A stretch of DNA of 64,000 nucleotides from Methylocystis parvus OBBP (GCF_027571405.1 NZ_CP092968.1:930001-994000), one strand, 5' to 3'. Numbered from the stretch's first letter, positions 37,202 through 47,073 are shown. Numbers and translations are program-made. The notes: generated by a model from the letters alone, not told the origin.

Positions 37202-38179
37202 CTACGTCGCCGCGCGGCGCGCGCCGATCCGGCGCACCGTTCCCGTCGCGGAACGATAGACGAGCGTCTCCGTCTCGAGCGCGCTTCTGCCGAAAACGAC
37301 GCCTTTGACCAGCGGCCCGTCCGTGACTCCGGTCACGCAGACGACGACGTCGCCCGTCACCATGTCCGTCACGCCGTATTTCTTACGCGGATCGACGGGG
37401 CCGTGCTTTGCGGCGCGGGCGCGCTGTTCGGCGTTCTCCAGAACGAGGCGCCCCTGCATCTGGCCGCCCGCGCAGCGCAAAACCGCGGCGGCGAGGACGC
37501 CCTCCGGCGCGCCGCCGCGGCCAAGATACATGTCGACGCCGGTCTCGGCCGGGTGGGTGACGAAGACGACGCCGGCGACGTCGCCGTCGGAGATCAGCCT
37601 GACGCAGGCGCCGGCCTTGCGGCATTTCGAAATGATCTCGGCATGGCGCGGCCGGTCGAGCACGCAGACGGTGACGCCGCTCGTCGAAACCCCTTTCGCC
37701 TCCGCCAGCGCGCGCACATTGTCGGCCGGGTCGCGGTCGAGATCGACGACGCCGTGGGGATAGCCGGGGCCGACGGCGATCTTGTCCATATAGCTTTCCG
37801 GCGCATGCAAAAGCGCGCCGGACGACGCGGCGGCGGCGATGGCGATGGCGCCCGGCTGATCCTTGGCGCAAAGCGTCGCCCCCTCGAGCGGCGCCACGGC
37901 CAGCTCGACGTCGAGCCCGACGGCGCGGCCGATTTCGCAGCCGACATGAAGCCTGGCGGATTCGCTCTCTTCGCCCTCGCCGATGACGATGCGGCCGCGA
38001 ACGGGAAGCCGCGCCAGCTCCTCATGCATCGCCTCCACGGCGGCGCGATCCGCCGCCATTTCATCGCCCCGCCCGCGCAGCCGCGCCGCCGCGATGGCGG
38101 CGCGCTCCGTGGCGCGCGCGAGTTCGATGGTGAGCAGTCGTTCGATCGACGCGGCGTCGAGCGGCTTCTGTTGAGACAT
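37202..38179 (-). CDS. glpX: Class II fructose-1,6-bisphosphatase
   Basis: 325 aa, the usual GlpX size. It hydrolyses fructose 1,6-bisphosphate in gluconeogenesis or the Calvin cycle. VIGEGEE (metal site), AVAPLEGATLCA, KIAVGPGYPHGVVDL, and TGVDMYLGRGGAPEGVLAAAVLRCAGGQMQGRL are conserved blocks. It follows hom by 16 bases on the minus strand, a pairing common in Hyphomicrobiales, so the two are probably one operon. Confidence 0.96.
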   Translation of the reverse strand: MSQQKPLDAASIERLLTIELARATERAAIAAARLRGRGDEMAADRAAVEAMHEELARLPVRGRIVIGEGEESESARLHVGCEIGRAVGLDVELAVAPLEGATLCAKDQPGAIAIAAAASSGALLHAPESYMDKIAVGPGYPHGVVDLDRDPADNVRALAEAKGVSTSGVTVCVLDRPRHAEIISKCRKAGACVRLISDGDVAGVVFVTHPAETGVDMYLGRGGAPEGVLAAAVLRCAGGQMQGRLVLENAEQRARAAKHGPVDPRKKYGVTDMVTGDVVVCVTGVTDGPLVKGVVFGRSALETETLVYRSATGTVRRIGARRAAT

Positions 38180-38195
38180 GGCGACCTTCCGCGCG

Positions 38196-39494
38196 CTATT
38201 CGCGCTCGATGCGGATAACTTGCGCGCGTGACACGATCGTGCCGTCCTCGAAGATCAGCTCCAGCGCCTCGCGCACGAGATGTTCGCTCGTCGCATGCGT
38301 GATGAGGATCACGTCGACGCAGGCGCCGGGCGCGCCGCGCTTGCCGCGCTGCATGATGCTTTCGAGCGAGATTTTGCGCTCCGCCATGCGCGTCGCGATC
38401 TTGGCGAAGGCGCCCGCGACGTCTTTCACCGACATGCGGATATAGTAACCGCCTTCGTGCCGGCGCATCGGCGTGCGCTTGAGTTCGGTGAGCTGGCCCG
38501 ACGGCAGGCCGAAGGGCGCGGAACGTACGCCTTTGGCGATGTCGGCGATGTCGGCGACGACGGCCGAAGCCGTCGCGTCGCCGCCCGCGCCGGGGCCGAC
38601 CAGCGTGAGTTCATGGATCGCGTCGGCGTCGATCGTCACGGCGTTGAGAACGCCCATCACTTGCGCGATGGCGGAATTCTTGCTGACCATGGTCGGATGC
38701 ACGCGCTGCTCGATGCCGTCCGCCGTGCGCTGCGCGACGCCGAGCAGCTTGATGCGGAAGCCAAGTTCGTCCGCCGCCTCGATGTCGGCGAGCGACACCC
38801 GCTCTATGCCTTCGATGTCGATCGACTCCGGGGAGATGCGCGCGCCGAAGGCGAGCGAAGTAAGGATGGCGAGCTTGTGCGCCGTGTCGAAGCCGCCAAT
38901 GTCGAAGGTCGGGTCGGCCTCGGCATAGCCCAGGCGCTGCGCCTCCGTCAGACATTCCTCGAAAGAGAGCTGCTCGCGCTCCATGCGCGAGAGGATATAA
39001 TTGCAGGTGCCGTTGAGAATGCCGTAAACGCGCTCGATCGAATTGCCGGCGAGCCCTTCGCGCAAGGTCTTCACGATCGGAATGCCGCCGGCGACCGACG
39101 CCTCGAAGGAGAGCGCGACGCGCTTTTCTTCCGCAAGCTGCGTCAGATGCAGACCATGGGCGGCGAGCAGCGCCTTATTGGCGGTGACGACGGATTTGCC
39201 GTGGGCGAGCGCCGTCTCGACGCTCGCACGCGCCGGCCCCTCGGAGCCGCCGATCAGCTCGACGAAGAGGTCGATGCTTTCGCTCGCCGCGAGCTTCACC
39301 GGATCGGCGAAGAACTCCGCGCCCGAGAAGTCCGCGTCGCGCTTCTTGGCCTGATAGCGCGCCGACACGCCCGTGACGACGATGCGCCGGCCGGTGCGCG
39401 CCGTCAGCGCCTCCGCCTGCCGGTGAAGCAGCCTCGCCACCGCCGCGCCGACGGTGCCGAGCCCCGCAATGCCGACGCGCAAAATCTCCGACAT
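38196..39494 (-). CDS. hom: Homoserine dehydrogenase
   Basis: 432 aa. It reduces aspartate semialdehyde to homoserine for threonine and methionine synthesis. GIAGLGTVGAAVARLL is the NAD(P) fold; VVTANKALLAAHG, GGIPIVKTLREGLAGN and GILNGTCNYILSRME with EADPTFDIGGFDTAHKLAIL form the catalytic domain. A C-terminal ACT domain (about 350-432) suggests feedback control by threonine, as in related enzymes. Confidence 0.97.
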   Translation of the reverse strand: MSEILRVGIAGLGTVGAAVARLLHRQAEALTARTGRRIVVTGVSARYQAKKRDADFSGAEFFADPVKLAASESIDLFVELIGGSEGPARASVETALAHGKSVVTANKALLAAHGLHLTQLAEEKRVALSFEASVAGGIPIVKTLREGLAGNSIERVYGILNGTCNYILSRMEREQLSFEECLTEAQRLGYAEADPTFDIGGFDTAHKLAILTSLAFGARISPESIDIEGIERVSLADIEAADELGFRIKLLGVAQRTADGIEQRVHPTMVSKNSAIAQVMGVLNAVTIDADAIHELTLVGPGAGGDATASAVVADIADIAKGVRSAPFGLPSGQLTELKRTPMRRHEGGYYIRMSVKDVAGAFAKIATRMAERKISLESIMQRGKRGAPGACVDVILITHATSEHLVREALELIFEDGTIVSRAQVIRIERE

Positions 39495-39699
39495 TTCAGC
39501 CCTTCCGGGATAGACGAGACGCCCCGCGAAACAGGGCCTGGAAGGGGAGCCTTGTGCACGATTCCGACGGGGGGATCAAGAAAAGGGGCCGAAGGGCGCC
39601 GCGGCCTTCACGGCCCCGCCGCCGCGCCGCCGCTCTTGCCCGCTTCGCCTGCCCTCCCCATTCTCTAGCCAGAGCCGCGACCGTCTCCGGAGGATTGCC

Positions 39700-40053
39700 A
39701 TGAAAAAGAACGCCGCCGCACTTGTCGGTCTCGTCCTCGCATTCGCGCCCATCGCCGCCTATGCCGGCATCGGCGCGCATCTCGCCGCCGCGATCGAGCA
39801 TACGGAAGAAGCTATTTCCGCCGACGTGAAGGCGGATACGAAGGAAATCGCCGTGCATCTGCGCAGCGCGCTGGGCCATGCCCGCGAGGCGCTGCACGAA
39901 AAAGCGATCGAGGCCGACCGCGCCGCCAACAGGCTCATCCACGCCGCGATCCGCCTCCTGAAGAAGGCCGAAGCGCGCGCCCGGTTCGGCGACTCGGCGG
40001 GCGCCGTGAAACATTCGACCGACGCCCTAGCTGAGATGAAGAAGGTCAAATAG
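39700..40053 (+). CDS. Exported small helical protein, SmbP-like metal-binding candidate
   Basis: 117 aa. A signal peptide (MKKNAAALVGLVLAFAPIAAYA) is followed by helical repeats with regularly spaced His and acidic residues (HLAAAIEHTEEAI, VHLRSALGHAREALHEKA, RLIHAAIRLLKKAEA, AVKHSTDAL). This pattern recalls the periplasmic metal-binding protein SmbP of Nitrosomonas, though with fewer histidines. GGAGG precedes the ATG by six bases. Confidence 0.6.
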   Translation: MKKNAAALVGLVLAFAPIAAYAGIGAHLAAAIEHTEEAISADVKADTKEIAVHLRSALGHAREALHEKAIEADRAANRLIHAAIRLLKKAEARARFGDSAGAVKHSTDALAEMKKVK

Positions 40054-40119
40054 CGGCGGAGCTGAGCGCCGGATTTCCGGCCCTTCGATTTTGTGGGAAG
40101 AACCGTTGCGCGAGGGCGG

Positions 40120-40749
40120 ATGGCGGTTTTGAGCGAGCTGTCGGCGGCTTTCATCACCCTGCTCGTCGTGGTTGAGCCTCTGGGTCTCGCTCCGATCTTT
40201 CTCGCGTCGACGGCCGGCTACAGTCCCGACGCGCGCGCGGCGGTGGCCGCGCGCGCCTGCGTCTACGCCCTCTGCATCCTGACCGGCGCGGCGCTCGGCG
40301 GCGAAGCCCTGCTGAGAGCGGTCGGCGTCACCTTGTCGGCCTTCCACATCGCCGGCGGCCTGCTGCTCTTTTCCATTGCGTCGGAAATGGTGCTCGGCGT
40401 CCGCATCGGCCGCGACGCGGCGACCGCCGCTCGGGCCGTCGGAGAAAATAGCGGACACATCGCCGCCTTTCCGCTCGCCATTCCGCTCATGGCGGGTCCC
40501 GGCGCGATCGCCGCGACGCTGCTCATCGCCGGTGAAGCGCATGGCGACCCGGCGCGGCTGGCGGCGCTTGTCGGCGCGATTTTCGTGGTGATCGCAATCT
40601 GCTGGGCGGTCTGCCGCCTTGCGACGCGCGTCGAGCGGCTCATCGGCGCCGCCGCCAGCATCGTGATGGAAAAACTGATCGGCGTGCTGCTGGCGTCGCT
40701 CGCCGTCCAATATGTCGTGGACGGCGTGCGCGGTTCATTGCTCAGTTAA
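40120..40749 (+). CDS. MarC family membrane protein
   Basis: 209 aa with six predicted helices. LSAAFITLLVVVEPLGLAPIFL at the start and AAFPLAIPLMAGPGAIAATLL in the middle are the MarC signature blocks. Function is not established in spite of the multiple-antibiotic-resistance name. An upstream GTG at 40093 would add nine residues. It is 66 bases after the SmbP-like gene, possibly one transcript. Confidence 0.92.
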   Translation: MAVLSELSAAFITLLVVVEPLGLAPIFLASTAGYSPDARAAVAARACVYALCILTGAALGGEALLRAVGVTLSAFHIAGGLLLFSIASEMVLGVRIGRDAATAARAVGENSGHIAAFPLAIPLMAGPGAIAATLLIAGEAHGDPARLAALVGAIFVVIAICWAVCRLATRVERLIGAAASIVMEKLIGVLLASLAVQYVVDGVRGSLLS

Positions 40750-40759
40750 GCTCCGAAGA

Positions 40760-41578
40760 TTACTTTGTTCGGCTGAAAATGTCTCTGAAGTCGTACTGCT
40801 TTTTGTGGACGAAGCCTTTGCGTGCGGCAAGCGCGCCCTTGCGGTTCAGCGTATCGATTTGCCACTGAGGTTTCGATTTCTGGCATCGCAGAAAGGCGAA
40901 GACGAAGAGTTCGAGGTCGTCGTCCGCAACAATCGTCGGCCACAGAGCTGCATTGTTCTTGGCGTCGCCGATGCCCGCCACGTTCGGCGGCTGGTCAAAT
41001 ATCCAGTCGCTAACGATCTGCACCGACTTGGCTGCGGTGTTCACGTTAATGAAATGCTGGACGTCCGCGTAGACGACCCCTTTCGTTCCGCCATTTTGCG
41101 TCACAAGGTCGAAGAAGAAGGCCATCTCCTGCAGCGTACGGGCGCGCGCGGCGCCGCGATCGCTCACCCATGTGTTCGCCAGTAATTCCGCCGAAGCCGC
41201 AGTCACGGCGATGCGGGCGTCCTGAATGGCGCGCATTTCGGGCGATCCCATAAAGGCTTTCAGCTCCGAAAGCGGCTCGGGATTCAACTTAGCGCCGACT
41301 TGCCAGCCTCGAACGATTGTCAGCCCATCCTGGATAGGGCTGTTGCAGGCGAGCCACATTTCAGGGCCGAAATTCGGCATCCGGGCCAATACGCGCGCTT
41401 CGCCCGCCTTTATGACCAACGGCTGAAGGCTACTCTGGCCAATATTCCACTGCAGCACCCCGCAGGAAATCCCCTGTCCGTCGAAATCTCCGGACACGCC
41501 TTCGTAAGGGCGGCTTGAGTTTTCGAAACGGCCGGTGACAGCGACGATTGCGGCAAGTTCTTCCTTAGTAAGCGGCAT
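40760..41578 (-). CDS. Putative lysozyme/chitosanase-like muralytic protein (low GC)
   Basis: 272 aa. The N-terminal part has GRFENSSRPYEGVSGDFDGQG then ISCGVLQWNIGQSSLQPLV, which resembles the active-site region of lysozyme-superfamily or GH46-like hydrolases with an early Glu; the rest matches nothing I recognise. There is no signal peptide, as in phage-type lysins. GAAGGAG lies eight bases before the ATG. Base composition is visibly lower in GC than in neighbouring genes, with a less biased third codon position, which suggests transfer. Confidence 0.5.
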   Translation of the reverse strand: MPLTKEELAAIVAVTGRFENSSRPYEGVSGDFDGQGISCGVLQWNIGQSSLQPLVIKAGEARVLARMPNFGPEMWLACNSPIQDGLTIVRGWQVGAKLNPEPLSELKAFMGSPEMRAIQDARIAVTAASAELLANTWVSDRGAARARTLQEMAFFFDLVTQNGGTKGVVYADVQHFINVNTAAKSVQIVSDWIFDQPPNVAGIGDAKNNAALWPTIVADDDLELFVFAFLRCQKSKPQWQIDTLNRKGALAARKGFVHKKQYDFRDIFSRTK

Positions 41579-41692
41579 GAGAATGACTCCTTCAAAAATA
41601 CATCCGTCAGAAATAGACGGCAGCATGCGCCGGCTCGAATTTGAGCCGGCGAACCTAGTTTGCAGGCGCCCGGAGACTGGACTGAACGATGC

Positions 41693-42544
41693 TTAATGCG
41701 CGACGTTCGACCAGATCTTGCGCTTCGTGAAATACAGCAGCAGCGCGAAGACGATCAGGAAGGCGAGGACGCCCTGCCCGATATGCTTGCGCGCTTCGAG
41801 ATGCGGCTCGGCGACCCACATCAGGAAGGCGGTCACGTCCTTCGAATACTGGTCGACCGTCTGCGGCGCGCCGTCGTCATAGGTCACGGCGCCGTCCGAG
41901 AGCGGCGGCGGCATGCCGATCCGGTTGCCGGACATATAGGCGTTGTAAAACTGGCCGTCCGGCACGGTCACGCCATGCGGCGGCTCAGTATAGCCCTTAA
42001 GCAGCGAGGCGACGTAATCCGCGCCGTGCTCCTGATAGGAGAGGCCCGGAAGCGCGTCGAGCAGGAAGGTCGGAAAGCCGCGGCCATAGCCCCGCGCCTT
42101 CACCAGCACGGACATGTCCGGCGGATAGGCGCCCGACATCGCCGCGCGCGCCGCCTGCTCATTGGCGAAAGGCGGCGGGAAGCGGTCGCTCGGCCGCGCG
42201 GGACGGTCGTAATATTCGCCGGATTCGTTCGGGCCGTCCTTGACCTTGTAGCTCGCGGCGAGATCCGCGACTTCCTTTTCGGAAAATTGCGGGCCGCCGG
42301 GCTGAGCGAGATTGCGGAAAGCCAGCATCTTGATCGAGTGGCAGGTCGAGCAGACTTCCTTATAGACCTTGAAGCCCCGGCGCAGTTGCGATTTGTCGTA
42401 GCTGCCGAAGAAGCCTGCAAAGCTCCAGGCGTGGACCTCGGGCTTCTTCTCGTGATGTCCCTCCGCCGCCGCCGGCCCGACGGCGAGCGCCGCGACGATC
42501 AGCGCCGCGCCGGAGAGAAAAGACAAAATCGATCTGCGCATCAT
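41693..42544 (-). CDS. petC: Cytochrome c1 of the bc1 complex
   Basis: 283 aa. A signal peptide (to about residue 27, AAAEG) is followed by the haem site CSTCHSIKMLAFRNL and the Met ligand region YMSGNRIGMPPPLSD; a C-terminal helix (LAFLIVFALLLYFTKRKIW) anchors it to the membrane. It passes electrons from the Rieske protein to soluble cytochrome c. ATG codons lie at 42544 and 42541. Encoded separately from cytochrome b, unlike the fused fbcH of Bradyrhizobium. Confidence 0.97.
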   Translation of the reverse strand: MMRRSILSFLSGAALIVAALAVGPAAAEGHHEKKPEVHAWSFAGFFGSYDKSQLRRGFKVYKEVCSTCHSIKMLAFRNLAQPGGPQFSEKEVADLAASYKVKDGPNESGEYYDRPARPSDRFPPPFANEQAARAAMSGAYPPDMSVLVKARGYGRGFPTFLLDALPGLSYQEHGADYVASLLKGYTEPPHGVTVPDGQFYNAYMSGNRIGMPPPLSDGAVTYDDGAPQTVDQYSKDVTAFLMWVAEPHLEARKHIGQGVLAFLIVFALLLYFTKRKIWSNVAH

Positions 42545-42578
42545 CGAAAGGTCCCGGTGAGCCGAAAAGCATCGCGCC

Positions 42579-43817
42579 CTAAGCATGAGAGACTTCCTTC
42601 GCCGCGACGGCCGAGTCGATTGACTCCGGCAAGGGCTCCGGCTTCTCGTATTTCGCGAGGAAGGGCAGGATGATGACGTAGTGCAGGAAGTAGTAGAAAG
42701 AGAAGAGGCGGGCGAGCCACAGATAGACGCCTTCCGCCGGCTGCGCGCCGAGATAGCCGAGACCGATGCAGACCGCGACGAACACCCAGTAGAATCTACG
42801 GAACAGCGGGCGATAGCTGCCCGACTTGATCGGGGACTTGTCGAGCCAGGGAAGCGCCGCCGCGATCAGGATCGACAGGAACAGCGCGATGACGCCGAGC
42901 AGCTTGTTCGGGATGGCGCGCAGGATCGCGTAGAAGGGCAGGAAATACCATTCCGGCACGATATGCGGCGGCGTCACGAGCGGATTGGCCTCGATGTAAT
43001 TGTCCGGGTGCCCGAGATAGTTCGGCACGAAGAAGGTCATCCAGGCGTAGAGCACCAGGAAGGCGCCGATCGCGAAGCCGTCCTTGAGCGTCGCATAGGG
43101 CGTGAAGGGCACGGTGTCCTTCTTGACGTCCTTCACCTCGACGCCGGTCGGATTGTTCTGCCCCGTCACATGCAGCGCCCAGACATGCAGCGCGACGATG
43201 GCGACGATGATGAAGGGCAGCAGATAATGCAGGGCGAAAAAGCGGTTCAGGGTCGGATTGTCGACCGAATAGCCGCCGAGCAGCCAGGTGGTGATGGACG
43301 TCCCGACAATGGGGATCGCCGAGAAGAGATTTGTGATGACCGTCGCGGCCCAGAAGGACATCTGGCCCCAGGGCAGAACGTAGCCAAGGAAGCCCGTCGC
43401 CATCATCACCATGAAGATCACGACGCCCAGGATCCAGAGCACTTCGCGCGGCTCCTTGTAGGAGCCGTAATACATGCCGCGGAAGATGTGGAGGTAGACG
43501 GCGAGGAAGAACATCGACGCGCCGTTGGCGTGCGCGTAGCGCAGCGCCCAGCCCCAGTTCACGTCGCGCATGATCTTTTCGACCGAGTCGAAGGCGAGCG
43601 TCGTCTCCGGCGTGTAATGCATGGCGAGGACGACGCCGGTCACGATCTGCGCCACCAGCATGAAGGACAGGATGGCGCCGAAGGTCCACATGTAATTCAG
43701 ATTTTTCGGCGTCGGATAGGCGACGAAGGAATCATACATGAAGCTGATGAGCGGCAGGCGGCGCTCCAGCCATCGGGCGAAACCGCTCTTGGGCGTATAT
43801 TTGGAATGTCCGTCCAT
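42579..43817 (-). CDS. petB: Cytochrome b of the bc1 complex
   Basis: 412 aa with eight predicted helices. Haem-binding histidines lie in [22 protein letters not shown] and in [23 protein letters not shown]; the quinol-site motif PEWY is in [14 protein letters not shown]. It is the membrane core of ubiquinol:cytochrome c oxidoreductase. The gene lies between petA (62 bases before) and petC (34 bases after) in the standard order. Confidence 0.98.
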   Translation of the reverse strand: MDGHSKYTPKSGFARWLERRLPLISFMYDSFVAYPTPKNLNYMWTFGAILSFMLVAQIVTGVVLAMHYTPETTLAFDSVEKIMRDVNWGWALRYAHANGASMFFLAVYLHIFRGMYYGSYKEPREVLWILGVVIFMVMMATGFLGYVLPWGQMSFWAATVITNLFSAIPIVGTSITTWLLGGYSVDNPTLNRFFALHYLLPFIIVAIVALHVWALHVTGQNNPTGVEVKDVKKDTVPFTPYATLKDGFAIGAFLVLYAWMTFFVPNYLGHPDNYIEANPLVTPPHIVPEWYFLPFYAILRAIPNKLLGVIALFLSILIAAALPWLDKSPIKSGSYRPLFRRFYWVFVAVCIGLGYLGAQPAEGVYLWLARLFSFYYFLHYVIILPFLAKYEKPEPLPESIDSAVAAKEVSHA

Positions 43818-43879
43818 GGAACTTTCTCGAAGGCGTCGATTGCGACGGGAAATGCGGTGAAGCGGACCGGCGCCGGGGC

Positions 43880-44413
43880 CTATCCGATCTTGATTTTCGT
43901 GTCGCTGACGAAAGCGTATTTCGGCACTTCCAGATTGGACGGAGCCGGACCGCTGCGGATGCGCCCAGAGACGTCGTAGGTCGAGCCGTGGCAGGGGCAG
44001 AACCAGCCGTCATATTCGCCCGACTTGCCGGTCGGGATGCAGCCCAGATGCGTGCAGACGCCGATGATCACGAGCCATTCCGGCTTCTGGACGCGCTTGG
44101 AGTCCGGCTCCGGGTCTGGCAGTTCGGCCAGCGGCGCGTCTTCCGCCGCTTTGATCTCCTGCGGCGTGCGGTGGCGGACGAAGACGGGCTTGCCGCGCCA
44201 TTTGACCGTGACGATCTGGCCCAGGGGAATAGTCGACAAGTCCACTTCCGTGGAGGCGAGCGCCAGGGTGGAGGCGTCCGGGTTCATTTGCGAAATCAGC
44301 GGCCAGACCATTCCGCCCGCGGCGACCGTGGCGGCCGCGCCCGTCGCGATGTAGAGGATGTCTCGACGGCTCGCCTCCGTCGGCGCATGTTCAGTGACGT
44401 TTCTGGTGTTCAC
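43880..44413 (-). CDS. petA: Rieske iron-sulfur subunit of the bc1 complex
   Basis: 177 aa. The twin-arginine-like [21 protein letters not shown] anchor helix is followed by the [2Fe-2S] cluster loops CTHLGC and CPCHGS. The start is GTG at 44413, with GGGGAGAGG about six bases upstream; a longer frame from 44467 would displace the signal. First gene of the petABC operon; the promoter should lie in the 288-base gap shared with the divergent trmL. Confidence 0.97.
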   Translation of the reverse strand: MNTRNVTEHAPTEASRRDILYIATGAAATVAAGGMVWPLISQMNPDASTLALASTEVDLSTIPLGQIVTVKWRGKPVFVRHRTPQEIKAAEDAPLAELPDPEPDSKRVQKPEWLVIIGVCTHLGCIPTGKSGEYDGWFCPCHGSTYDVSGRIRSGPAPSNLEVPKYAFVSDTKIKIG

Positions 44414-44701
44414 GCCCGACCTCTCCCCAACCGCTGCGAATAAAGAGCGCTCAAAGGACAAGCGCAAGCTCCACTCGGAGCAATCGTTCCACTTTTTACG
44501 ACCGCGCGCCAGTCTCGGACGTTGCGGCGGCCGCGCGAGCGATGGCTATGCCCGCCCGCGCGCGGCCTATGTGGCGCCATTCCGCCACCATGTCCACAAG
44601 GCGGGAACGGGATTCTTTGTCGTTCGGCGCGACATTTCCGCCGCGTCGCACAATCGCGGCGTTTTGCCGCAAAACCCGAGACTCCAACTGGTTTCAAACC
44701 C

Positions 44702-45178
44702 ATGACGCCGCTCACGCTCGCCCTGTATCAACCAGACATTCCCCAGAACGCCGGAACGATGCTGCGCATGTGCGCCTGCCTCGGCATGGAGGCCGCGATC
44801 ATCGGCCCGGCCGGCTTTCCCGCGACCGACGCCGCCTTCCGGCGGGCGGGCATGGACTATCTCGATCACGTCGTCATTCGCCGCCACGCTTCCTTCGACG
44901 CATTTCAATCCTGGCGGGGCGCCGCCGCCTTGGAAGGCGAACGCCGCCGGCTCGTCCTTCTCTCCACCCGGGCCGAAACCTCCTATCTTCGCTGCAATTT
45001 CGAGTCCGGCGACATACTCCTCGTCGGGCGCGAATCGGCGGGGGTTCCGGACGAGGTCTTCGCCGCTGCCGATCTTTCCGTGAAAATCCCCATGCAACCG
45101 CATGCGCGCTCGCTCAATGTGGCGGCTTCCGCGGCGATGGTCGCCGGCGAGGCCCTCCGCCAGCTCGCAAGGTTCTAG
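44702..45178 (+). CDS. trmL: tRNA (cytidine(34)-2'-O)-methyltransferase
   Basis: 158 aa SPOUT enzyme. LYQPDIPQNAGTMLRMCACLG at the N-terminus, DILLVGRESAGVPDEV, and the C-terminal knot VKIPMQPHARSLNVAASAAMVAGEALRQL are the TrmL blocks. It methylates the wobble ribose of tRNA-Leu isoacceptors. It is divergent from petA and followed by an unrelated gene after 108 bases. Confidence 0.94.
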   Translation: MTPLTLALYQPDIPQNAGTMLRMCACLGMEAAIIGPAGFPATDAAFRRAGMDYLDHVVIRRHASFDAFQSWRGAAALEGERRRLVLLSTRAETSYLRCNFESGDILLVGRESAGVPDEVFAAADLSVKIPMQPHARSLNVAASAAMVAGEALRQLARF

Positions 45179-45286
45179 GGCGGCGCTGCGCGTGCGCCGC
45201 CGCACAGCGCATGCGCATTCAGCCTCCTAGCGTGCCAGGGAGCGCCGGATTTTAAGGCGACGTTCATAATTCATTCGGAGGCGGTC

Positions 45287-45961
45287 ATGACCTATCAAGG
45301 AACGCGCGTCTCGCTTGTCTTGCTCGAGCGGTTTCTGAATTCGCTGCGCGGCGCCATTTTCACGCTGGCCCTCGGCTTCGGCCTCTATGCGGGGGTGAGC
45401 CATTTCGACGGGCTATGCGACGCAGCCGGACATCTCATCGGGCGTCTGTCGCAGTTTGAGGTCAGCGCGACCTCCGTCAAATTCGGGCTGAACGCGGAAA
45501 GCATTCACGAGAACGCCCAGCAGAGCGCTGAAATTCCGGAAAGCATGAAAGGGCTTCAGCTTTCCAACGATCTTTCTTCCCTGAAGAAGAGCTGGGCCAT
45601 CCGCCTTCTCTATGTCGACGACGGCGGGATCAAATGCGACTACGCCAATCCGACCGAGGAAATGGCGGCCAATCTGAACATCGACCGCCACCTCGCGGTC
45701 GACGGACTGATCGTAATGAACGACGACGCGCAACTGAAGGCCGAGGCCGTCAAACTGATGCAGACCGCGAAAGCGGCCGGGCGGGCGTGGACGATCGGCG
45801 AACCGCGCTCCTGCTACCATGCGAAGCTCACCTGGCGCGGCGCGAATGTGAAGACCGCCCTCGCCGAGTTTCTTGGCGCCGCCTTCACCGCCGCGACGGC
45901 GACCACGACGCCCGAGGCCCGTCAGGCGCAGGTCAAGATCGCCTCCGCCTTGCCGAAGTAA
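45287..45961 (+). CDS. Unrecognised single-span membrane protein
   Basis: 224 aa; no family recognised. One hydrophobic helix (about 20-38, LRGAIFTLALGFGLYAGV) near the N-terminus is followed by a probably periplasmic region with two separated cysteines (LCDAAG, GIKCDY, RSCYHAKL gives three in all). An alpha/beta domain may occupy residues 90-185 (AIRLLYVDDGGIKCDY, GLIVMNDDAQLKAEAVKLM). GGAGG precedes the ATG at good spacing and codon bias matches the neighbours, so it is a real gene. Confidence 0.65.
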   Translation: MTYQGTRVSLVLLERFLNSLRGAIFTLALGFGLYAGVSHFDGLCDAAGHLIGRLSQFEVSATSVKFGLNAESIHENAQQSAEIPESMKGLQLSNDLSSLKKSWAIRLLYVDDGGIKCDYANPTEEMAANLNIDRHLAVDGLIVMNDDAQLKAEAVKLMQTAKAAGRAWTIGEPRSCYHAKLTWRGANVKTALAEFLGAAFTAATATTTPEARQAQVKIASALPK

Positions 45962-46023
45962 CGCGCCGCGAATTGACAAGGCGCGGCCCGCGGCGTTGAT
46001 GAGCGCCCAAAAAGGAGACGCTC

Positions 46024-46935
46024 ATGAACGCCGCGCAGGATCGACTCGAAGCTCGCAAACAGGCCGCGCGGAACTGGTTCGAGTCGCTGCAATTGCGCAT
46101 CTGCGCCGCTTTCGAGACGCTGGAGGACGAAGCGGCGGGTCCTTTCGCGGAAGCTAGCGAGCCCGGGCGCTTTCAACTGACGCAATGGGAGCGCCAGAAC
46201 CATGACGGCGCGCCGGGCGGCGGCGGGCGCATGGGCATGATCCATGGCCGCGTCTTCGAAAAGGCCGGCGTGCATTGCTCGACGGTGTTCGGGACCTTCC
46301 CGCCGGAATTCGCCAAGCAGATCCCCGGCGCGGCGGAAGACCCCCGCTTTTTCGCGACCGGCATCTCGCTTATCGCGCATCCCTGGAACCCCAACGTTCC
46401 CGCCGTGCATATGAACACGCGCTTCGTCGCGACGAGCAAAGCCTGGTTCGGCGGCGGCGCCGATCTGACGCCCGTGCTCGACGCGCGCCGCACGCAGGAG
46501 GACCGGGACACGGTCGACTTCCACGCCGCCATGCGGGCGGCGTGCGAGCGCCATCCCGTGGCGGACTACAAGCGCTTCAAGGAATGGTGCGACGAATATT
46601 TCTATCTCGCCCACCGCAAGGAGCCGCGCGGGATCGGCGGCGTTTTCTACGACTATTTCAATAGTGCGGGCGACGCTGAAAACAGCGCCTGGGATAAGGA
46701 TTTCGCCTTCACGCGCGATGTCGGCGAGAGCTTCCTCGCCATCTATCCGGAGCTGGTGCGCCGCAATTTTCAGACAGCGTGGACGCCATCGCAGCGCGAG
46801 GAGCAACTTGTGCGGCGCGGACGCTATGTGGAATATAATCTGCTCTACGATCGGGGCACGATTTTCGGGCTGAAAACCGGCGGCAATGTGGAGTCGATCC
46901 TCTCGTCGATGCCACCGTCGGTGAAGTGGCCATAA
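46024..46935 (+). CDS. hemF: Oxygen-dependent coproporphyrinogen III oxidase
   Basis: 303 aa. It decarboxylates coproporphyrinogen III to protoporphyrinogen IX using O2, in haem and (bacterio)chlorophyll synthesis. [50 protein letters not shown] and [32 protein letters not shown] are diagnostic. AAAAGGAG precedes the ATG. The gene is followed by an inverted repeat pair that may terminate it. Confidence 0.98.
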   Translation: MNAAQDRLEARKQAARNWFESLQLRICAAFETLEDEAAGPFAEASEPGRFQLTQWERQNHDGAPGGGGRMGMIHGRVFEKAGVHCSTVFGTFPPEFAKQIPGAAEDPRFFATGISLIAHPWNPNVPAVHMNTRFVATSKAWFGGGADLTPVLDARRTQEDRDTVDFHAAMRAACERHPVADYKRFKEWCDEYFYLAHRKEPRGIGGVFYDYFNSAGDAENSAWDKDFAFTRDVGESFLAIYPELVRRNFQTAWTPSQREEQLVRRGRYVEYNLLYDRGTIFGLKTGGNVESILSSMPPSVKWP

Positions 46936-46951
46936 GGCTGGCCACCCTACC

Positions 46952-47061
46952 CGTCATGGCCGGGCTCGCTCGTCCCGGCCATCCACACGGAAAATGCGGC
47001 GGACTTCAATCATTGTCATGACGTCCTGGCGTGGATGCCCGCGACAAGCGCGGGCATGACG
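46952..47061. repeat. Inverted pair of family 3 repeats (CGTCATG-CCGGG type) between hemF and gtrA
   Basis: Copy 1 (46952-46989) is CGTCATGGCCGGG - loop - CCCGGCCATCCACA. Copy 2 (47030-47061), in reverse orientation, is GTGGATGCCCGCG - ACAAG - CGCGGGCATGACG. Each folds as a 9-bp hairpin. This repeat type is widespread between genes in Hyphomicrobiales. It sits between convergent genes and could terminate both. Confidence 0.85.
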
Positions 47062-47073
47062 CAGAGAGGGCCG

